DNA of 64,000 bases from Fluoribacter gormanii (GCF_900156395.1 NZ_FTNL01000015.1:1-64000), one strand, 5' to 3'; positions 27,599-36,845 are shown, counted from the stretch's first letter. Translations and numbers: made by a program. Notes: generated from the letters alone by a model not told the origin.

Positions 27599-27612
27599 AA
27601 TTATCGAACCTT

Positions 27613-27656
27613 GCGCAGCAAAACTCGGGTTTACAGAATTACCGAGGTCGCTGCGC
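27613..27656. terminator. Compound dyad in convergent junction
   Basis: GCGCAGC (27613-27619) pairs with GCTGCGC (27650-27656), and inside it CTCGG (27624-27628) pairs with CCGAG (27642-27646). It lies between the convergent carbonic anhydrase and nucleoside hydrolase genes. It can fold on either strand and probably serves both as a terminator. Confidence 0.55.
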
Positions 27657-27681
27657 TTGCCCCGGACTATATTTCTATCCT

Positions 27682-28689
27682 TTAGGAAGTCTTTTTTAGC
27701 GTATCCATCAAAATAGTTTCAAGTTGCTCTTGATTTACTGTGGTACAGACACGTACGGCATTACCTCTTTTATCAACTATGGTGGTACCTGATTGATCTT
27801 CCGGACTTAATACAACACGCAATTTTTTATTTGTCGATTGAACGATTGAATTATCATGAGCTACTACTGCTGAAAGAACATCCCAAAAATACCACTTATG
27901 ATCGAATATCTCGGCCTCATTGCGATGGAAAAGCTCATAGAAAAATTTATTGCCCAGACTATTTTGATTTTGCTTTAATTTCAGATAAAAATCTTTTGTC
28001 ACTGGAACCTGATTGGTCACATCCAGACCAATCATAGTAATAGGGATTCCTGAACGAAATACTTTGTCTGCAGCATGAGGGTCAACATAAATATTCCACT
28101 CTGCAGTGCTATTTCGAATTGAGTTATCCAGCTCTATCAAATTCCCGGTACTATCTACTGCCCCACCCATAACGTAAATCATTTTAATTTTATTCTTTAT
28201 CTTTGGCATTTGGGTCACCAGCTCGCCAAGATTTGTCAATGGGCCAATAGCTAAAATCTCAACAGGTTCATTTGCATTCTTTAATGTGGTCTCCAGTAAT
28301 TGAACTGCAGTCTGTGAGGTGGATACGTCAACTTTGGGTAACAAATTTGCAGCACCAGCTAAATCATCTGCTTGTTTGCGTAACCAATCAGGAAATTGGT
28401 GTATCCCAGTCATCGGCGTATCGCGTCCACAGGCTAATGGAATTTTTTCATGGTGCGTCAACGCTAATAATCCAGCAACATTTCTCAATCCAGCAGGGCA
28501 ATGCGACTCTCCAGTGCCTACTACAGTAATCGCCTTAATGTCGATATCTTTTTGTGCTAACAAATAGAACATCGCTAACTCGTCGTCGATTCCAACATCC
28601 GTATCAATAATAAAAGGTCTATTCGCATTCGCTAGAGAACACAATAAAGAGAGAATAAAAAAAACCACTGCTTGTTTTGCAAAATTCAT
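27682..28689 (-). CDS. Exported inosine-uridine-type nucleoside hydrolase
   Basis: The 335-residue protein has a signal peptide (MNFAKQAVVFFILSLLCSLANA) followed by the nucleoside hydrolase calcium site DTDVGIDDELA. The AVTVVGTGES-like loop and the NIYVDPHAADKVF, ITMIGLDVTNQVP and FWDVLSAVVA segments complete the fold. It should split nucleosides into ribose and base in the periplasm. I place the start at the ATG preceded by GGGAG (28689). A TTG six bases upstream is also open. It begins two bases after the stop of the MHS transporter, so the two form an operon for nucleoside scavenging. Confidence 0.9.
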   Translation of the reverse strand: MNFAKQAVVFFILSLLCSLANANRPFIIDTDVGIDDELAMFYLLAQKDIDIKAITVVGTGESHCPAGLRNVAGLLALTHHEKIPLACGRDTPMTGIHQFPDWLRKQADDLAGAANLLPKVDVSTSQTAVQLLETTLKNANEPVEILAIGPLTNLGELVTQMPKIKNKIKMIYVMGGAVDSTGNLIELDNSIRNSTAEWNIYVDPHAADKVFRSGIPITMIGLDVTNQVPVTKDFYLKLKQNQNSLGNKFFYELFHRNEAEIFDHKWYFWDVLSAVVAHDNSIVQSTNKKLRVVLSPEDQSGTTIVDKRGNAVRVCTTVNQEQLETILMDTLKKTS

Positions 28690-28691
28690 AA

Positions 28692-29969
28692 TCAATCTCC
28701 CGACTCTACATATAATTTTTTAATGGTTAATAGTGCTATGAAACAAAAAATTGCACTCAGTGTCAGATAAAAACTGGGAGCAAGATTGTTATTTAAGGAT
28801 TGAATTAAATAAGTTGTAATAAACGGGGTTAAACCTCCAAAAAAAGCGAATGCCAGATTATAGGAAATGGCAATGCCGGTATAACGAATCGATACTGGAA
28901 ATAACTCAACCAGTACGCTGGGATATACCATAATGGAACTACTTAAAATGGCAAAAATAGATAAGCTCACCATGAGTAACAAAGTAGTTTGTTTGGATAA
29001 GGTAATGAATAAAATATAACTTAACAAAATAAAACCAATCGATCCGGATAATAGGACCAATTTACGTCCGAATCGATCACCACACCAGCAAAAAAATACA
29101 AGTAGCAAGGAATAAAAACCCAAATTAATCGTATTGAACAAGGTTGCTTGTTGTTTCGGATAAGCAAGGATCGTTGAGAGGTAGGTGGGCATATATAGGA
29201 ATAGTAAATTAATCATTACCGAACCCAGGCACGTTAAACCAATACCTTGTAAAATTTTTCGCCAGTATATAGTGATTGCCTCAACAAAAGGCATTCGTGT
29301 ATCTTCTGTTGAATTTCTAAATGCCAGAAATAAAGGACTTTCAGCCAATTGCTTGCGAATGTAGAAACTGAACACGCCAAGCAAGCCACCAAATACAAAT
29401 GGGATGCGCCAACCAAAGCTTAATAATTGAGCGCTTGAGAGCTGGTTCGTTAGAATTAAGCTAATCACCGCTCCCAGAAAAATGCCTAAATTTAGAAAGG
29501 AAAAAATAATACCGCAAGCAAGTGCCCTGGAACGTGGATTCACATGTTCACACGTGAAGGTTAATGCCCCGGGAATTTCGCCACCAATTGATAATCCTTG
29601 CAATAAGCGCAGAAAAATTAAAAAGAAACTGGAAACAATCCCTACCTGCTGATAGGTGGGTAAAAATCCAATAAGAACCGTTGGAACCGCCATTAAGAGA
29701 ACTGAAAATATGAATGTCTTTTTGCGGCCGTATTTATCTCCAAAATGACTAAAAATGAGACCACCTAATGGACGAATCAAATAGCCAATGGCAAGAACAG
29801 CATAAACACTCATTAGTGAAGCGAATGTGTCTGTTTCTGGAAAAAAAATCTGACTGATTATGGGGGCGAAAATAACGTAAATAACAAAATCATAAAACTC
29901 CAACGCACCTCCCAATGAAGCAAGAAAAATAATTTTTCGCTCATTAGAACTTAATTTCAACTCATGCAA
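28692..29969 (-). CDS. MFS transporter, metabolite:H+ symporter (MHS) subfamily
   Basis: The 425-residue protein has 12 predicted helices and MHS marks: LGGALEFYDFVIY in helix 1, HFGDKYGRKK in loop 2-3, and RLLQGLSIGGEIPGA in helix 4. MHS transporters move organic acids, osmolytes or nucleosides with protons. No ATG is available near the 5' end. TTG at 29969 has AAGGA seven bases upstream, whereas TTG at 29975 is only one base from it, so 29969 is preferred. The downstream exported nucleoside hydrolase suggests that it takes up the released base, ribose or intact nucleosides. Confidence 0.88.
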   Translation of the reverse strand: MHELKLSSNERKIIFLASLGGALEFYDFVIYVIFAPIISQIFFPETDTFASLMSVYAVLAIGYLIRPLGGLIFSHFGDKYGRKKTFIFSVLLMAVPTVLIGFLPTYQQVGIVSSFFLIFLRLLQGLSIGGEIPGALTFTCEHVNPRSRALACGIIFSFLNLGIFLGAVISLILTNQLSSAQLLSFGWRIPFVFGGLLGVFSFYIRKQLAESPLFLAFRNSTEDTRMPFVEAITIYWRKILQGIGLTCLGSVMINLLFLYMPTYLSTILAYPKQQATLFNTINLGFYSLLLVFFCWCGDRFGRKLVLLSGSIGFILLSYILFITLSKQTTLLLMVSLSIFAILSSSIMVYPSVLVELFPVSIRYTGIAISYNLAFAFFGGLTPFITTYLIQSLNNNLAPSFYLTLSAIFCFIALLTIKKLYVESGD

Positions 29970-30274
29970 TTGCAAATCCTTGTCTCATAAAACCCTGTAA
30001 AATATCATAACTCTTCATTGCACACATGAGTTTTTAAAATAGTTTCTAATAAGGTATGAATTTCTGGAAGGTGCGAAATGAGAATGCGTATCGCATCAGT
30101 AGGTATCAGCTACTGCAAACCCCATTATAGAAAGTCTTAAATAAAACATTAATTCTTTTATTTGTGCTCCTTGCCTTTAGAATAAGAACGAACATCTAAT
30201 TTTTACAATAAAAATTCTGTTTTTTTTCTTAAAAATAAGCAATACTTCTTTCTGAATAAATCGTGGTAAAACCT

Positions 30275-31084
30275 ATGGTTAAAATAAGGCCTTTTCTTAA
30301 ATGGGCAGGGAGTAAATACAATTGTTTGGAAAAAATTATTCCCTTTCTTCCTCCAGGTAAACGCTTAATTGAGCCTTTTGCCGGCTCAGGCGTCGTTTTT
30401 ATGAATACAAATTATTCTTCCTATTTGTTGGCTGAAAGTAATTTTGATTTAATTTATCTCTTTATTACGTTGCAACAACAAGGAGATGCATTTATTGAAC
30501 ACTGCGAAACTTATTTTAGTCCGGAGTTCAACCAGAAAGAAAAATATTATCAAATAAGATCTGATTTTAATGCGTCCCTCCATTCACCGGAAAAATCTGC
30601 GCTTTTTCTTTACTTAAACCGACACGGTTATAATGGATTATGTCGATATAATTCTAAAGGAATCTATAATGTTCCTTTTGGTCTGTACAGCAAACCTTAT
30701 TTTCCACGCAAGGAAATGCAGCTTTTTCACTCCAAAAGCCAACAAACAGAGTTCATCCATAATGATTTCAGAAAAACTTTTGAGTATGCAGAACGTGGGG
30801 ATGTAATTTATTGTGATCCCCCTTATGTACTTCTTTCAGAAAAATCACATCATTTACCTTATAATAAAAAACTGTTTACAACTGAAGATCAAATCGAATT
30901 AACGGAATTGGCTAAGGAAACTGCTGCTCGAGGAATCCCGGTTATTCTGTCTAATCATGACACTGAATTTACTCGCTACCATTATAGAAAGGCAGAAATT
31001 AGAAGCTTCCCTGTATCACGTTTTATCAATTGCCGCGGATCGCTACGTCGTCCAGTAAACGAGTTAATCGCAATATTTGATTAG
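30275..31084 (+). CDS. dam: DNA adenine methylase (Dam, D12 class)
   Basis: The 269-residue enzyme methylates adenine, in the Dam family at GATC. Motif X is FLKWAGSK (7-14), the AdoMet site PFAGSG is at 34-39 and the catalytic DPPY is at 181-184. The central segment LFLYLNRHGYNGLCRYN is highly typical of Dam. I use the ATG at 30275, because the upstream GTG at 30263 has no better ribosome binding site. There is no restriction endonuclease or MutH gene adjacent, so it behaves as an orphan methylase. GATC specificity is inferred from family. Confidence 0.93.
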   Translation: MVKIRPFLKWAGSKYNCLEKIIPFLPPGKRLIEPFAGSGVVFMNTNYSSYLLAESNFDLIYLFITLQQQGDAFIEHCETYFSPEFNQKEKYYQIRSDFNASLHSPEKSALFLYLNRHGYNGLCRYNSKGIYNVPFGLYSKPYFPRKEMQLFHSKSQQTEFIHNDFRKTFEYAERGDVIYCDPPYVLLSEKSHHLPYNKKLFTTEDQIELTELAKETAARGIPVILSNHDTEFTRYHYRKAEIRSFPVSRFINCRGSLRRPVNELIAIFD

Positions 31085-31095
31085 TTTTGGGAACA

Positions 31096-31134
31096 TTGTA
31101 GCCCGGGTGGAGCGAAGCGAAACCCGGGCTACAA
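31096..31134. repeat. Best-preserved CCCGGGT palindrome, bidirectional terminator
   Basis: TTGTAGCCCGGGT (31096-31108) and ACCCGGGCTACAA (31122-31134) form a perfect 13-base-pair stem around a GGAGCGAAGCGAA loop. It fills the 52-base space between the convergent dam and MFS stops. Related sequences lie at 508-541, 11500-11528, 26141-26160, 36803-36845 and 54430-54459. Confidence 0.75.
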
Positions 31135-31136
31135 TT

Positions 31137-32408
31137 TTAATTAATTGGATGATCTTTATGATCTTTAATAAAGAATGCGAGAATGGTAACGAGTAATAAT
31201 GAAAGTGGTAATATAGATAAAGCAACCTGATAATCCACCATTGTGTAGATATGCTCCCCCTCTACAATTCCACTATCACCAAAAGTATCCAGCAATTTAC
31301 CAACTAATGGTTGGAAAATAACGCCACCAAGAGTAACTATCATGTTTGTTGCTGCAAATACCGTACCTGATAATTGAGCGCCACTGCATTCTTTAGCCAT
31401 AATAAATACAATAATTTCTGTGGCACTAAATACACCATACAAAAATAGTAAAACATTCAAGCTAAAGTATGATAGCCCAGGGCAATACAATACAAGGCTG
31501 ATACAAATCAAAGCCAAAATTGCACCTAAAACCAAAGGTAATAAACGTCTTCCAGTACGATCTGATAAATAACCTGCTATAGGAGCACCAACAGCCCAAC
31601 CTAAAAATACAGCAGAGACTGTCTTGGCGGCCTCAACTTTAGTTAAGTGGTGCGCTTGTTCCAGATACGTTTTTCCCCACAACTCACCAAATACAGATAA
31701 AGAAGTATACAAACAGGCTCCGACAAAACCAATAACCCAAACTTCTGGAGCCATCAATACTTTAAGAACATCTCGGAAGAATTGAGGTAAAGGATGCTTA
31801 TTAGGTTGATGTCCTTCGGGGCCATCACGAACAACGACGAACATCAATACACTCAATCCTGAGCCTACAATGGCAATAAAGAACAACACCTGTTCCCAAC
31901 CAATGCTCTGAGACCACTCGGTGATCTTCACTTCACCATAAACAAGGCCTAACATTCCTAAGGTAGTCATCAAGCCCGCAACTAAAGAAAAATAGCGTCT
32001 GGGCAACCAATGTAATGCCAGAGATAAAACTCCCACAAATGCAAAAGAAGAACCAAACCCCACCAGGAAGCGCCCTGCTCCTACCAAAAACATGGATGAG
32101 GTTAGGGTAAACATCCAGGAACCCACGGTACAACAAATGCAGGCAAAAGTTAAAAGCCGTCTGGGACCAAATCGATCCATGAGCATTCCGACAGGCATTT
32201 GCATGGGCGAGTATGCAAAATAATATAAGGCAGATATTTGACCAAAAGTAGTCGCTGAAATATGCCCCAACGCAATACTCAGTTCAGTCTGCAAAACACC
32301 TGGAATAATGCGTAAGATAAACTCATAGCAATAAAAAATAGCCCCAACAAAGCAGATAAACATGCCAAAGAGCATTTGTTTTCTTGAAACAATATTATTT
32401 AGGTGCAT
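31137..32408 (-). CDS. MFS transporter (second of tandem pair)
   Basis: This 423-residue, 12-helix major facilitator opens MHLNNIVSRKQMLFGMFICFVGAIFYCYEFILRIIPGVL. The loop 2-3 motif is DRFGPRRLL, and GFGSSFAFVGVL is in helix 4. It is clearly a paralogue of the gene directly upstream, which shares the YY-x-Y-x-P-M-Q-x-P-V-G stretch. This solitary-permease type is expanded in Legionella, where some relatives (the Pht group) import amino acids or nucleosides. The substrate is not predictable. The start overlaps the end of the upstream MFS by 14 bases, so they are coupled. Confidence 0.87.
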   Translation of the reverse strand: MHLNNIVSRKQMLFGMFICFVGAIFYCYEFILRIIPGVLQTELSIALGHISATTFGQISALYYFAYSPMQMPVGMLMDRFGPRRLLTFACICCTVGSWMFTLTSSMFLVGAGRFLVGFGSSFAFVGVLSLALHWLPRRYFSLVAGLMTTLGMLGLVYGEVKITEWSQSIGWEQVLFFIAIVGSGLSVLMFVVVRDGPEGHQPNKHPLPQFFRDVLKVLMAPEVWVIGFVGACLYTSLSVFGELWGKTYLEQAHHLTKVEAAKTVSAVFLGWAVGAPIAGYLSDRTGRRLLPLVLGAILALICISLVLYCPGLSYFSLNVLLFLYGVFSATEIIVFIMAKECSGAQLSGTVFAATNMIVTLGGVIFQPLVGKLLDTFGDSGIVEGEHIYTMVDYQVALSILPLSLLLVTILAFFIKDHKDHPIN

Positions 32409-33693
32409 GTGCGTGAGTTTCCCTTAAAAAGAAAGTTAATAAAGCTGCAATAAACATGCTTAGAGGTATGAATGCCAGCGCGATGCGATAATCAGTCACG
32501 TTATAAAGCTTATTAACGTTTTCAACAACCAGCGCCGAAGAAAGCGAGGCACCACTACGCAAGGAATAACTGAAATCCAGTAAATGCCCTACCAGAGGTT
32601 GTAATAACATACCGCCAAGCATAACGATCATATTGGTAAATGCCATAGCTGTACCAGCTGCCTCTCCCGGACTCAACTCTCTTCCGACGGCAAATACAAT
32701 TGCTTGCGCGCTATAAAATAAACCCAGGAAAAACATGAGTATTTGTACATTAGTTTCATTTAAACCTGGGAAATACAGAATAACCAGCATGAGAACGGTA
32801 GCCATACTAGCACCTAAAAGCATAGGTAACTTTCTGCGTGCGATGCGGTCAGAAAAATAACCCATAAGAGGGGCACCGACAGTAAAGCCCAGGAAAAGCA
32901 ATGAGTTTGCTAAACCAGCGGCATGTGCTGACAAGCCGTGCGCATGTTTTAAATAGGGAATGCCCCATAATTCAGCAAAAACAGTCGTAGGCAGATAAAC
33001 CATACAACCGTACAGTCCATTAATCCATATCTGTCTATTACTGAGTATTATATTTAAGTCAATTAAGCCGATTTTAAAATTAGAAACGGTACCACTTTGT
33101 CTATATCGACCTTTTTTATCGTGGATACCTAACCATAAAACAAAGGTTAATACCATCCCAAAAAATGCAGTCATGTTTAAGGTTTTAATCCAACCTAATT
33201 TAGTGACGAATAGTTCTAAAAAATTATCACCTAGCATGGCACCCACTGTTCCTAATGCCGAGGTGATACCGGAGACCATAGCAAGTTTATTCTCAGGCAA
33301 CCAGATTGTAGCAAGCTTTAAGACTCCCACAAATGCAAATGCAGAGCCTAACCCAACTAAAAATCGTCCAGAGGCTGCAATCCAAAAAGATGTAGTACTT
33401 GTGAATAAGAACGTTCCTAGGACACAAATAAAACACGCTACAGTTAACAATCTTCGAGGACCATACCGATCCATCATTATCCCTACAGGTAATTGCATAG
33501 GGACATATGCATAATAATAAATAGATGAAATGTGTCCAAAACCTGTTGCGGACAAATTAAAATGTTCGCGTAGAGCAGTTTCCATGACACTAGGCGCTAT
33601 TCGAAGCAAATATTCGTAACTGTAAAATACAGCTCCAAGACCACAAATAAGCCATCCAATTAATGCGTAATTTCTCCGGTTTTCAGAAAGCAA
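32395..33693 (-). CDS. MFS transporter (first of tandem pair)
   Basis: The 432-residue protein has 12 predicted helices and the same signature as its downstream neighbour: MQLPVGIMMDRYGPRRLL, then GLGSAFAFVGVLKLATIWLP. The start codon is TTG at 33693, six bases after GGAG. Two overlapping paralogous permeases in one transcript may form a heteromer or serve two related substrates. There is no metabolic gene in the unit. The malic enzyme lies 169 bases upstream on the same strand, separated by the 33832-33856 dyad. Confidence 0.86.
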   Translation of the reverse strand: MLSENRRNYALIGWLICGLGAVFYSYEYLLRIAPSVMETALREHFNLSATGFGHISSIYYYAYVPMQLPVGIMMDRYGPRRLLTVACFICVLGTFLFTSTTSFWIAASGRFLVGLGSAFAFVGVLKLATIWLPENKLAMVSGITSALGTVGAMLGDNFLELFVTKLGWIKTLNMTAFFGMVLTFVLWLGIHDKKGRYRQSGTVSNFKIGLIDLNIILSNRQIWINGLYGCMVYLPTTVFAELWGIPYLKHAHGLSAHAAGLANSLLFLGFTVGAPLMGYFSDRIARRKLPMLLGASMATVLMLVILYFPGLNETNVQILMFFLGLFYSAQAIVFAVGRELSPGEAAGTAMAFTNMIVMLGGMLLQPLVGHLLDFSYSLRSGASLSSALVVENVNKLYNVTDYRIALAFIPLSMFIAALLTFFLRETHAHAPK

Positions 33694-33831
33694 AGTAATC
33701 TCCTTAACTATTTGTTAGGCAAGAATGTACACTGTCTTAAAATTCAACAGTGAAAAATTCGTACCTACAATTAACCTACTATTATCCCGAGCGCAAAAAG
33801 GAACATCTCATATGGTATACTGCTACACCTT

Positions 33832-33856
33832 GAGATCCCTTATTACTTTCGGGATG
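33832..33856. repeat. GATCCC...CGGGAT dyad after malic enzyme gene
   Basis: GAGATCCC (33832-33839) is followed by CGGGAT about ten bases on. It is a shortened relative of the element at 1-40. It lies just after the malic enzyme stop and could end that transcript. Confidence 0.4.
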
Positions 33857-33862
33857 CTACTT

Positions 33863-35113
33863 TTATTCTAAATTACAACTTACTTGATTCGCGCCGCTTG
33901 CTATTGCAGCCTGAGCCACAGCAGCAGGGACTCGTTCTCTTAAACGAGGGTCTATAGGCTTGGGAATAATGTAGTTAGGGCCAAAATCCCAATGCGTAAC
34001 ACCTGGGTAATTATCCTTCACTACCTGTGGAACGGGCTCGTGCACCAGTTGACGAATGGCTTCAACTGCCGCAATTTGCATCGATTGATTAATACACTTG
34101 GCACGGACATCCAACGCGCCACGAAAAATATATGGAAAACACAACACATTATTGACTTGATTAGGATAGTCACTACGTCCAGTAGCAATAACTAAATCGT
34201 CACGTACTTGAAAAGCTAATTCAGGTCTAATTTCAGGATCAGGGTTAGATAAAGCAAAAATAACAGGTCTCGGTGCCATTAATTTCAATAAATCAGCATC
34301 TAATAAATTCGGTTTGGCAACCCCAATAAATACATCAGCATCAACAAGTGCATCAGCTAAAGTACGGCGTTCAGTAGTACGTGCAAAGGCAAATTTATAA
34401 GCATTTAGATCTGCGCGCCCCGAATGTATAACTCCTTTGGTATCCAAAAGTAACATATTCTCTTTATTCGCACCTAACGCAACAAGTAATCGCATAGAAG
34501 CAATTCCAGCAGCTCCTGCACCAATACACACAATTTTTGCATCAGATAATTTTTTTTGCTGTAAATCAAGAGCATTAAGCAAACCAGCCGCAACAACAAT
34601 GGCAGTACCATGCTGGTCATCATGAAATACTGGAATATTCAATTGTTCAATTAAAGCTTGCTCAATTTCAAAACATTCTGGAGCTTTAAGATCTTCCAGG
34701 TTAATCCCCCCGAAAGTAGGAGCAATACGTTTTGCTGTAGAAATAAAAGCTTGTGAATCATGAGCATCGATTTCTATATCAAATACATCAATTCCAGCAA
34801 AACGCTTAAATAAAACGGCCTTACCTTCCATCACTGGTTTACTGGCAAGAGGTCCAAGATCCCCCAACCCTAGTACCGCGGTGCCATTAGTCATTACAGC
34901 GACTAAATTTCCTTTATTCGTGTAACGATAAGCATCTTCGGGGTTTTCTGCTATTGCAATCACCGGGGCAGCAACACCAGGTGTATAGGCCAGAGACAAA
35001 TCACTCTGAGAGTCGGTTGATTTGGTAATATGAACACCGAGTTTTCCGGGGGTTGGAAACTCATGATAATCCAATGCGCACTGCTTTAAAACTTCATTAT
35101 CCAAAGTACTCAC
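33863..35113 (-). CDS. NAD(P)-dependent malic enzyme (short form)
   Basis: The 416-residue enzyme oxidatively decarboxylates malate to pyruvate. It shows the malic enzyme N-terminal domain ([10 protein letters not shown], the catalytic Lys region [31 protein letters not shown], the metal site FGGINLEDL, and [11 protein letters not shown]). It also has a Rossmann domain ([18 protein letters not shown]), ending LSNPDPEI and [13 protein letters not shown]. It lacks the C-terminal phosphotransacetylase-like domain of MaeB, so it is the short type. The start is GTG with a close AGAG. Cofactor choice cannot be read safely. It could supply NADPH and pyruvate. Confidence 0.92.
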   Translation of the reverse strand: MSTLDNEVLKQCALDYHEFPTPGKLGVHITKSTDSQSDLSLAYTPGVAAPVIAIAENPEDAYRYTNKGNLVAVMTNGTAVLGLGDLGPLASKPVMEGKAVLFKRFAGIDVFDIEIDAHDSQAFISTAKRIAPTFGGINLEDLKAPECFEIEQALIEQLNIPVFHDDQHGTAIVVAAGLLNALDLQQKKLSDAKIVCIGAGAAGIASMRLLVALGANKENMLLLDTKGVIHSGRADLNAYKFAFARTTERRTLADALVDADVFIGVAKPNLLDADLLKLMAPRPVIFALSNPDPEIRPELAFQVRDDLVIATGRSDYPNQVNNVLCFPYIFRGALDVRAKCINQSMQIAAVEAIRQLVHEPVPQVVKDNYPGVTHWDFGPNYIIPKPIDPRLRERVPAAVAQAAIASGANQVSCNLE

Positions 35114-35333
35114 TCTCTTACATTGAAATAAAACTTAAGTAAGGTCTAAAAATCCTACCAACCATTATCAATTCATTGTTCATCCAAAGTGCTATAGGCA
35201 CACAAACATCAGACTATGAGCTCTTAATAAAATGTAAGAGAAACAGCCAAAGGATGATGGGATGGAGACAATAATTGGACGTCAAGAACCTGCGACACTG
35301 AAATTAGCATTGCAGGAACAATCTGTCAATAAG

Positions 35334-35355
35334 ATATACTTCGAATGAAGTATAT
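35334..35355. other. Second hairpin downstream of rpmE
   Basis: ATATACTTC (35334-35342) pairs with GAAGTATAT (35347-35355) over a four-base loop. It follows the rpmE terminator on the minus strand. Nothing else was recognised in 35114-35333. Confidence 0.35.
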
Positions 35356-35358
35356 ACA

Positions 35359-35386
35359 AATAAGGCGCAAAATAACGCGCCTTATT
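35359..35386 (-). terminator. rpmE terminator hairpin
   Basis: AATAAGGCGC (35359-35368) pairs perfectly with GCGCCTTATT (35377-35386). The stem begins within the rpmE stop codon, and a T-rich stretch follows on the minus strand. Confidence 0.65.
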
Positions 35387-35615
35387 TCTTTTCTTCTTTG
35401 GAAGCTTGTGTAGAACGCTGGCTATAACGATCGCGGAACTTCTGAACACGACCTCCAGTATCCACCAATTTTTGCTTACCAGTATAAAAAGGATGACATT
35501 GTGAGCATACTTCAATGTTCAAATCTTTACATAACGTTGAACGAGTTTCAAATTCCTCGCCGCAACTGCATATTACCTTAACTGTTTTATATTCTGGATG
35601 AATTGATGCCTTCAT
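35382..35615 (-). CDS. rpmE: 50S ribosomal protein L31 (zinc-binding type)
   Basis: The 77-residue protein is bacterial ribosomal protein L31. It starts [19 protein letters not shown] and has the four zinc-ligand cysteines Cys16, Cys18, Cys37 and Cys40 (CSC ... [10 protein letters not shown]), so it is the C+ form rather than the zinc-free YkgM paralogue. [19 protein letters not shown] is the conserved RNA-contact part. The tail is short and charged. It is a single gene with its own terminator at 35359-35386. L31 is part of the central bridge between ribosomal subunits. Confidence 0.96.
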   Translation of the reverse strand: MKASIHPEYKTVKVICSCGEEFETRSTLCKDLNIEVCSQCHPFYTGKQKLVDTGGRVQKFRDRYSQRSTQASKEEKK

Positions 35616-35806
35616 AATACTACTCTCTATAGTTTAAATGAGTATCGCCACCTGAACCCAACGCCAGGCACCATACTCGGTACAAATGACGCAAAACAAT
35701 AGCAGAAAAACTTCTGTAAAGCAATTTTTATCAAACCGAAACCAAGGTTATATCCCTGTTTGTTATATTAAATGAAAGAATCATACGTAATGAAAATCGA
35801 TAATTA

Positions 35807-36079
35807 ATGCGTTCAAACCCAACAAAAATTGCAGAATTTATTCTTGAAAAGCCTCTTAATTATGTATTTTGTGATAGCGCAGAATTAACGGATATATTGA
35901 TAAGCTATTATTTAAAAAATATTCTATTTCTGGATGAATCCTCTATACATCATAACTCATGCAGTTTGGTATTGACCAAACTTGATACATATTTTTCCTA
36001 CAAAGCTCCAACATCTATAGTGGCGAGCCCAAATGAAACACTAAATTTAGTTCAAAGTAATCCGCGAAACGCAGGGTAA
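35807..36079 (+). CDS. Possible small hypothetical protein (90 aa)
   Basis: This 90-codon frame lies in the 635-base divergent stretch between rpmE and dps. I see no recognisable motif and no good ribosome binding site before its ATG. Composition is unremarkable, and the end (SNPRNAG) is not typical of a structured domain. It may be real but is equally likely to be chance. I saw no other gene in 35616-36250. The dps ribosome binding site AGGAG is at 36240-36244. Confidence 0.2.
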   Translation: MRSNPTKIAEFILEKPLNYVFCDSAELTDILISYYLKNILFLDESSIHHNSCSLVLTKLDTYFSYKAPTSIVASPNETLNLVQSNPRNAG

Positions 36080-36250
36080 TTAGACGCAGAAAAAGAAGAG
36101 CCATTAGTTAATCTTACATATGGATAAACCTTTTGCTGATTTATTTTTATTCAGACCGTCATTAAAGTAACAATATTGATTAGCCTATGAAACAAAATAG
36201 CCACAATTGGTCTACGCTTATAAAAACAATTTAATTTAACAGGAGTTAAA

Positions 36251-36748
36251 ATGAAAAAGCTGGAACTGTATAAACTTGAGACACCCAATGATCTCGATAT
36301 AAGAGATCGTCGTAAAATTGCTGAAGCGGTTAATCCACTCTTGGCCGATACTTTTGCTTTATTTGTTAAAACCAAAAACTTTCATTGGCATATGACAGGA
36401 CCTCATTATCGTGATTATCATCTTTTATTAGATGAACAAAGCGAACAAATTTTTGCCATGATTGATGCTTTAGCAGAGCGTGTGCGCAAATTAGGAGAAA
36501 GAACGATACATTCTATTGGCGAGATCAAACAATTGCAGACGCTTCGAGATACCAATGAAACCCTTTCTGCAGATGATATGCTGCAAAATCTACTCGAAGA
36601 CAATAAATGTTTCTTAAAAAGCTTGAGAAAAGTTCATGAAGTGTGTAGCAAAAGAAACGATTTCGCTACCACGAGTATCTTGGAAGTTTATATTGATGAA
36701 ACAGAACGGCGAATTTGGTTTTTATTTGAAACGTTGCAAAATCAGTGA
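36251..36748 (+). CDS. dps: Dps-type ferritin-like DNA protection protein
   Basis: The 165-residue protein is a Dps family four-helix bundle that oxidises and stores iron and protects DNA in starvation or peroxide stress. The intersubunit ferroxidase residues are visible: the His and Asp/Glu of FVKTKNFHWHMTGPHYRDYHLLLDEQSEQI. The helix pair DALAERVRKLGERTIHSIGE is typical. The N-terminus is short, with only a few lysines, so DNA binding is uncertain. AGGAG lies seven bases before the ATG. It is a single gene, ending at a convergent palindrome. Confidence 0.93.
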   Translation: MKKLELYKLETPNDLDIRDRRKIAEAVNPLLADTFALFVKTKNFHWHMTGPHYRDYHLLLDEQSEQIFAMIDALAERVRKLGERTIHSIGEIKQLQTLRDTNETLSADDMLQNLLEDNKCFLKSLRKVHEVCSKRNDFATTSILEVYIDETERRIWFLFETLQNQ

Positions 36749-36802
36749 TGGGAACAGAATTACAACAGTAGGCTTAATTTTAGCCTGATTGAAGGCGAAG
36801 CC

Positions 36803-36845
36803 ATAACCCGGGTTCTGAATGGTGATTATTTCCATACCCGGGTTT
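36803..36845. repeat. Paired ACCCGGGT motifs in convergent junction
   Basis: Two ACCCGGGT octamers (36806-36813 and 36836-36843), each self-complementary and each preceded by CCATA, lie between the convergent dps and xth genes. They can pair with each other as a stem with a 22-base loop. This belongs to the CCCGGGT element family. Confidence 0.5.

Noticed and set aside
36151-36375. 74-codon minus-strand frame upstream of dps
   Set aside because: It overlaps the dps start on the opposite strand and has no supporting motif.
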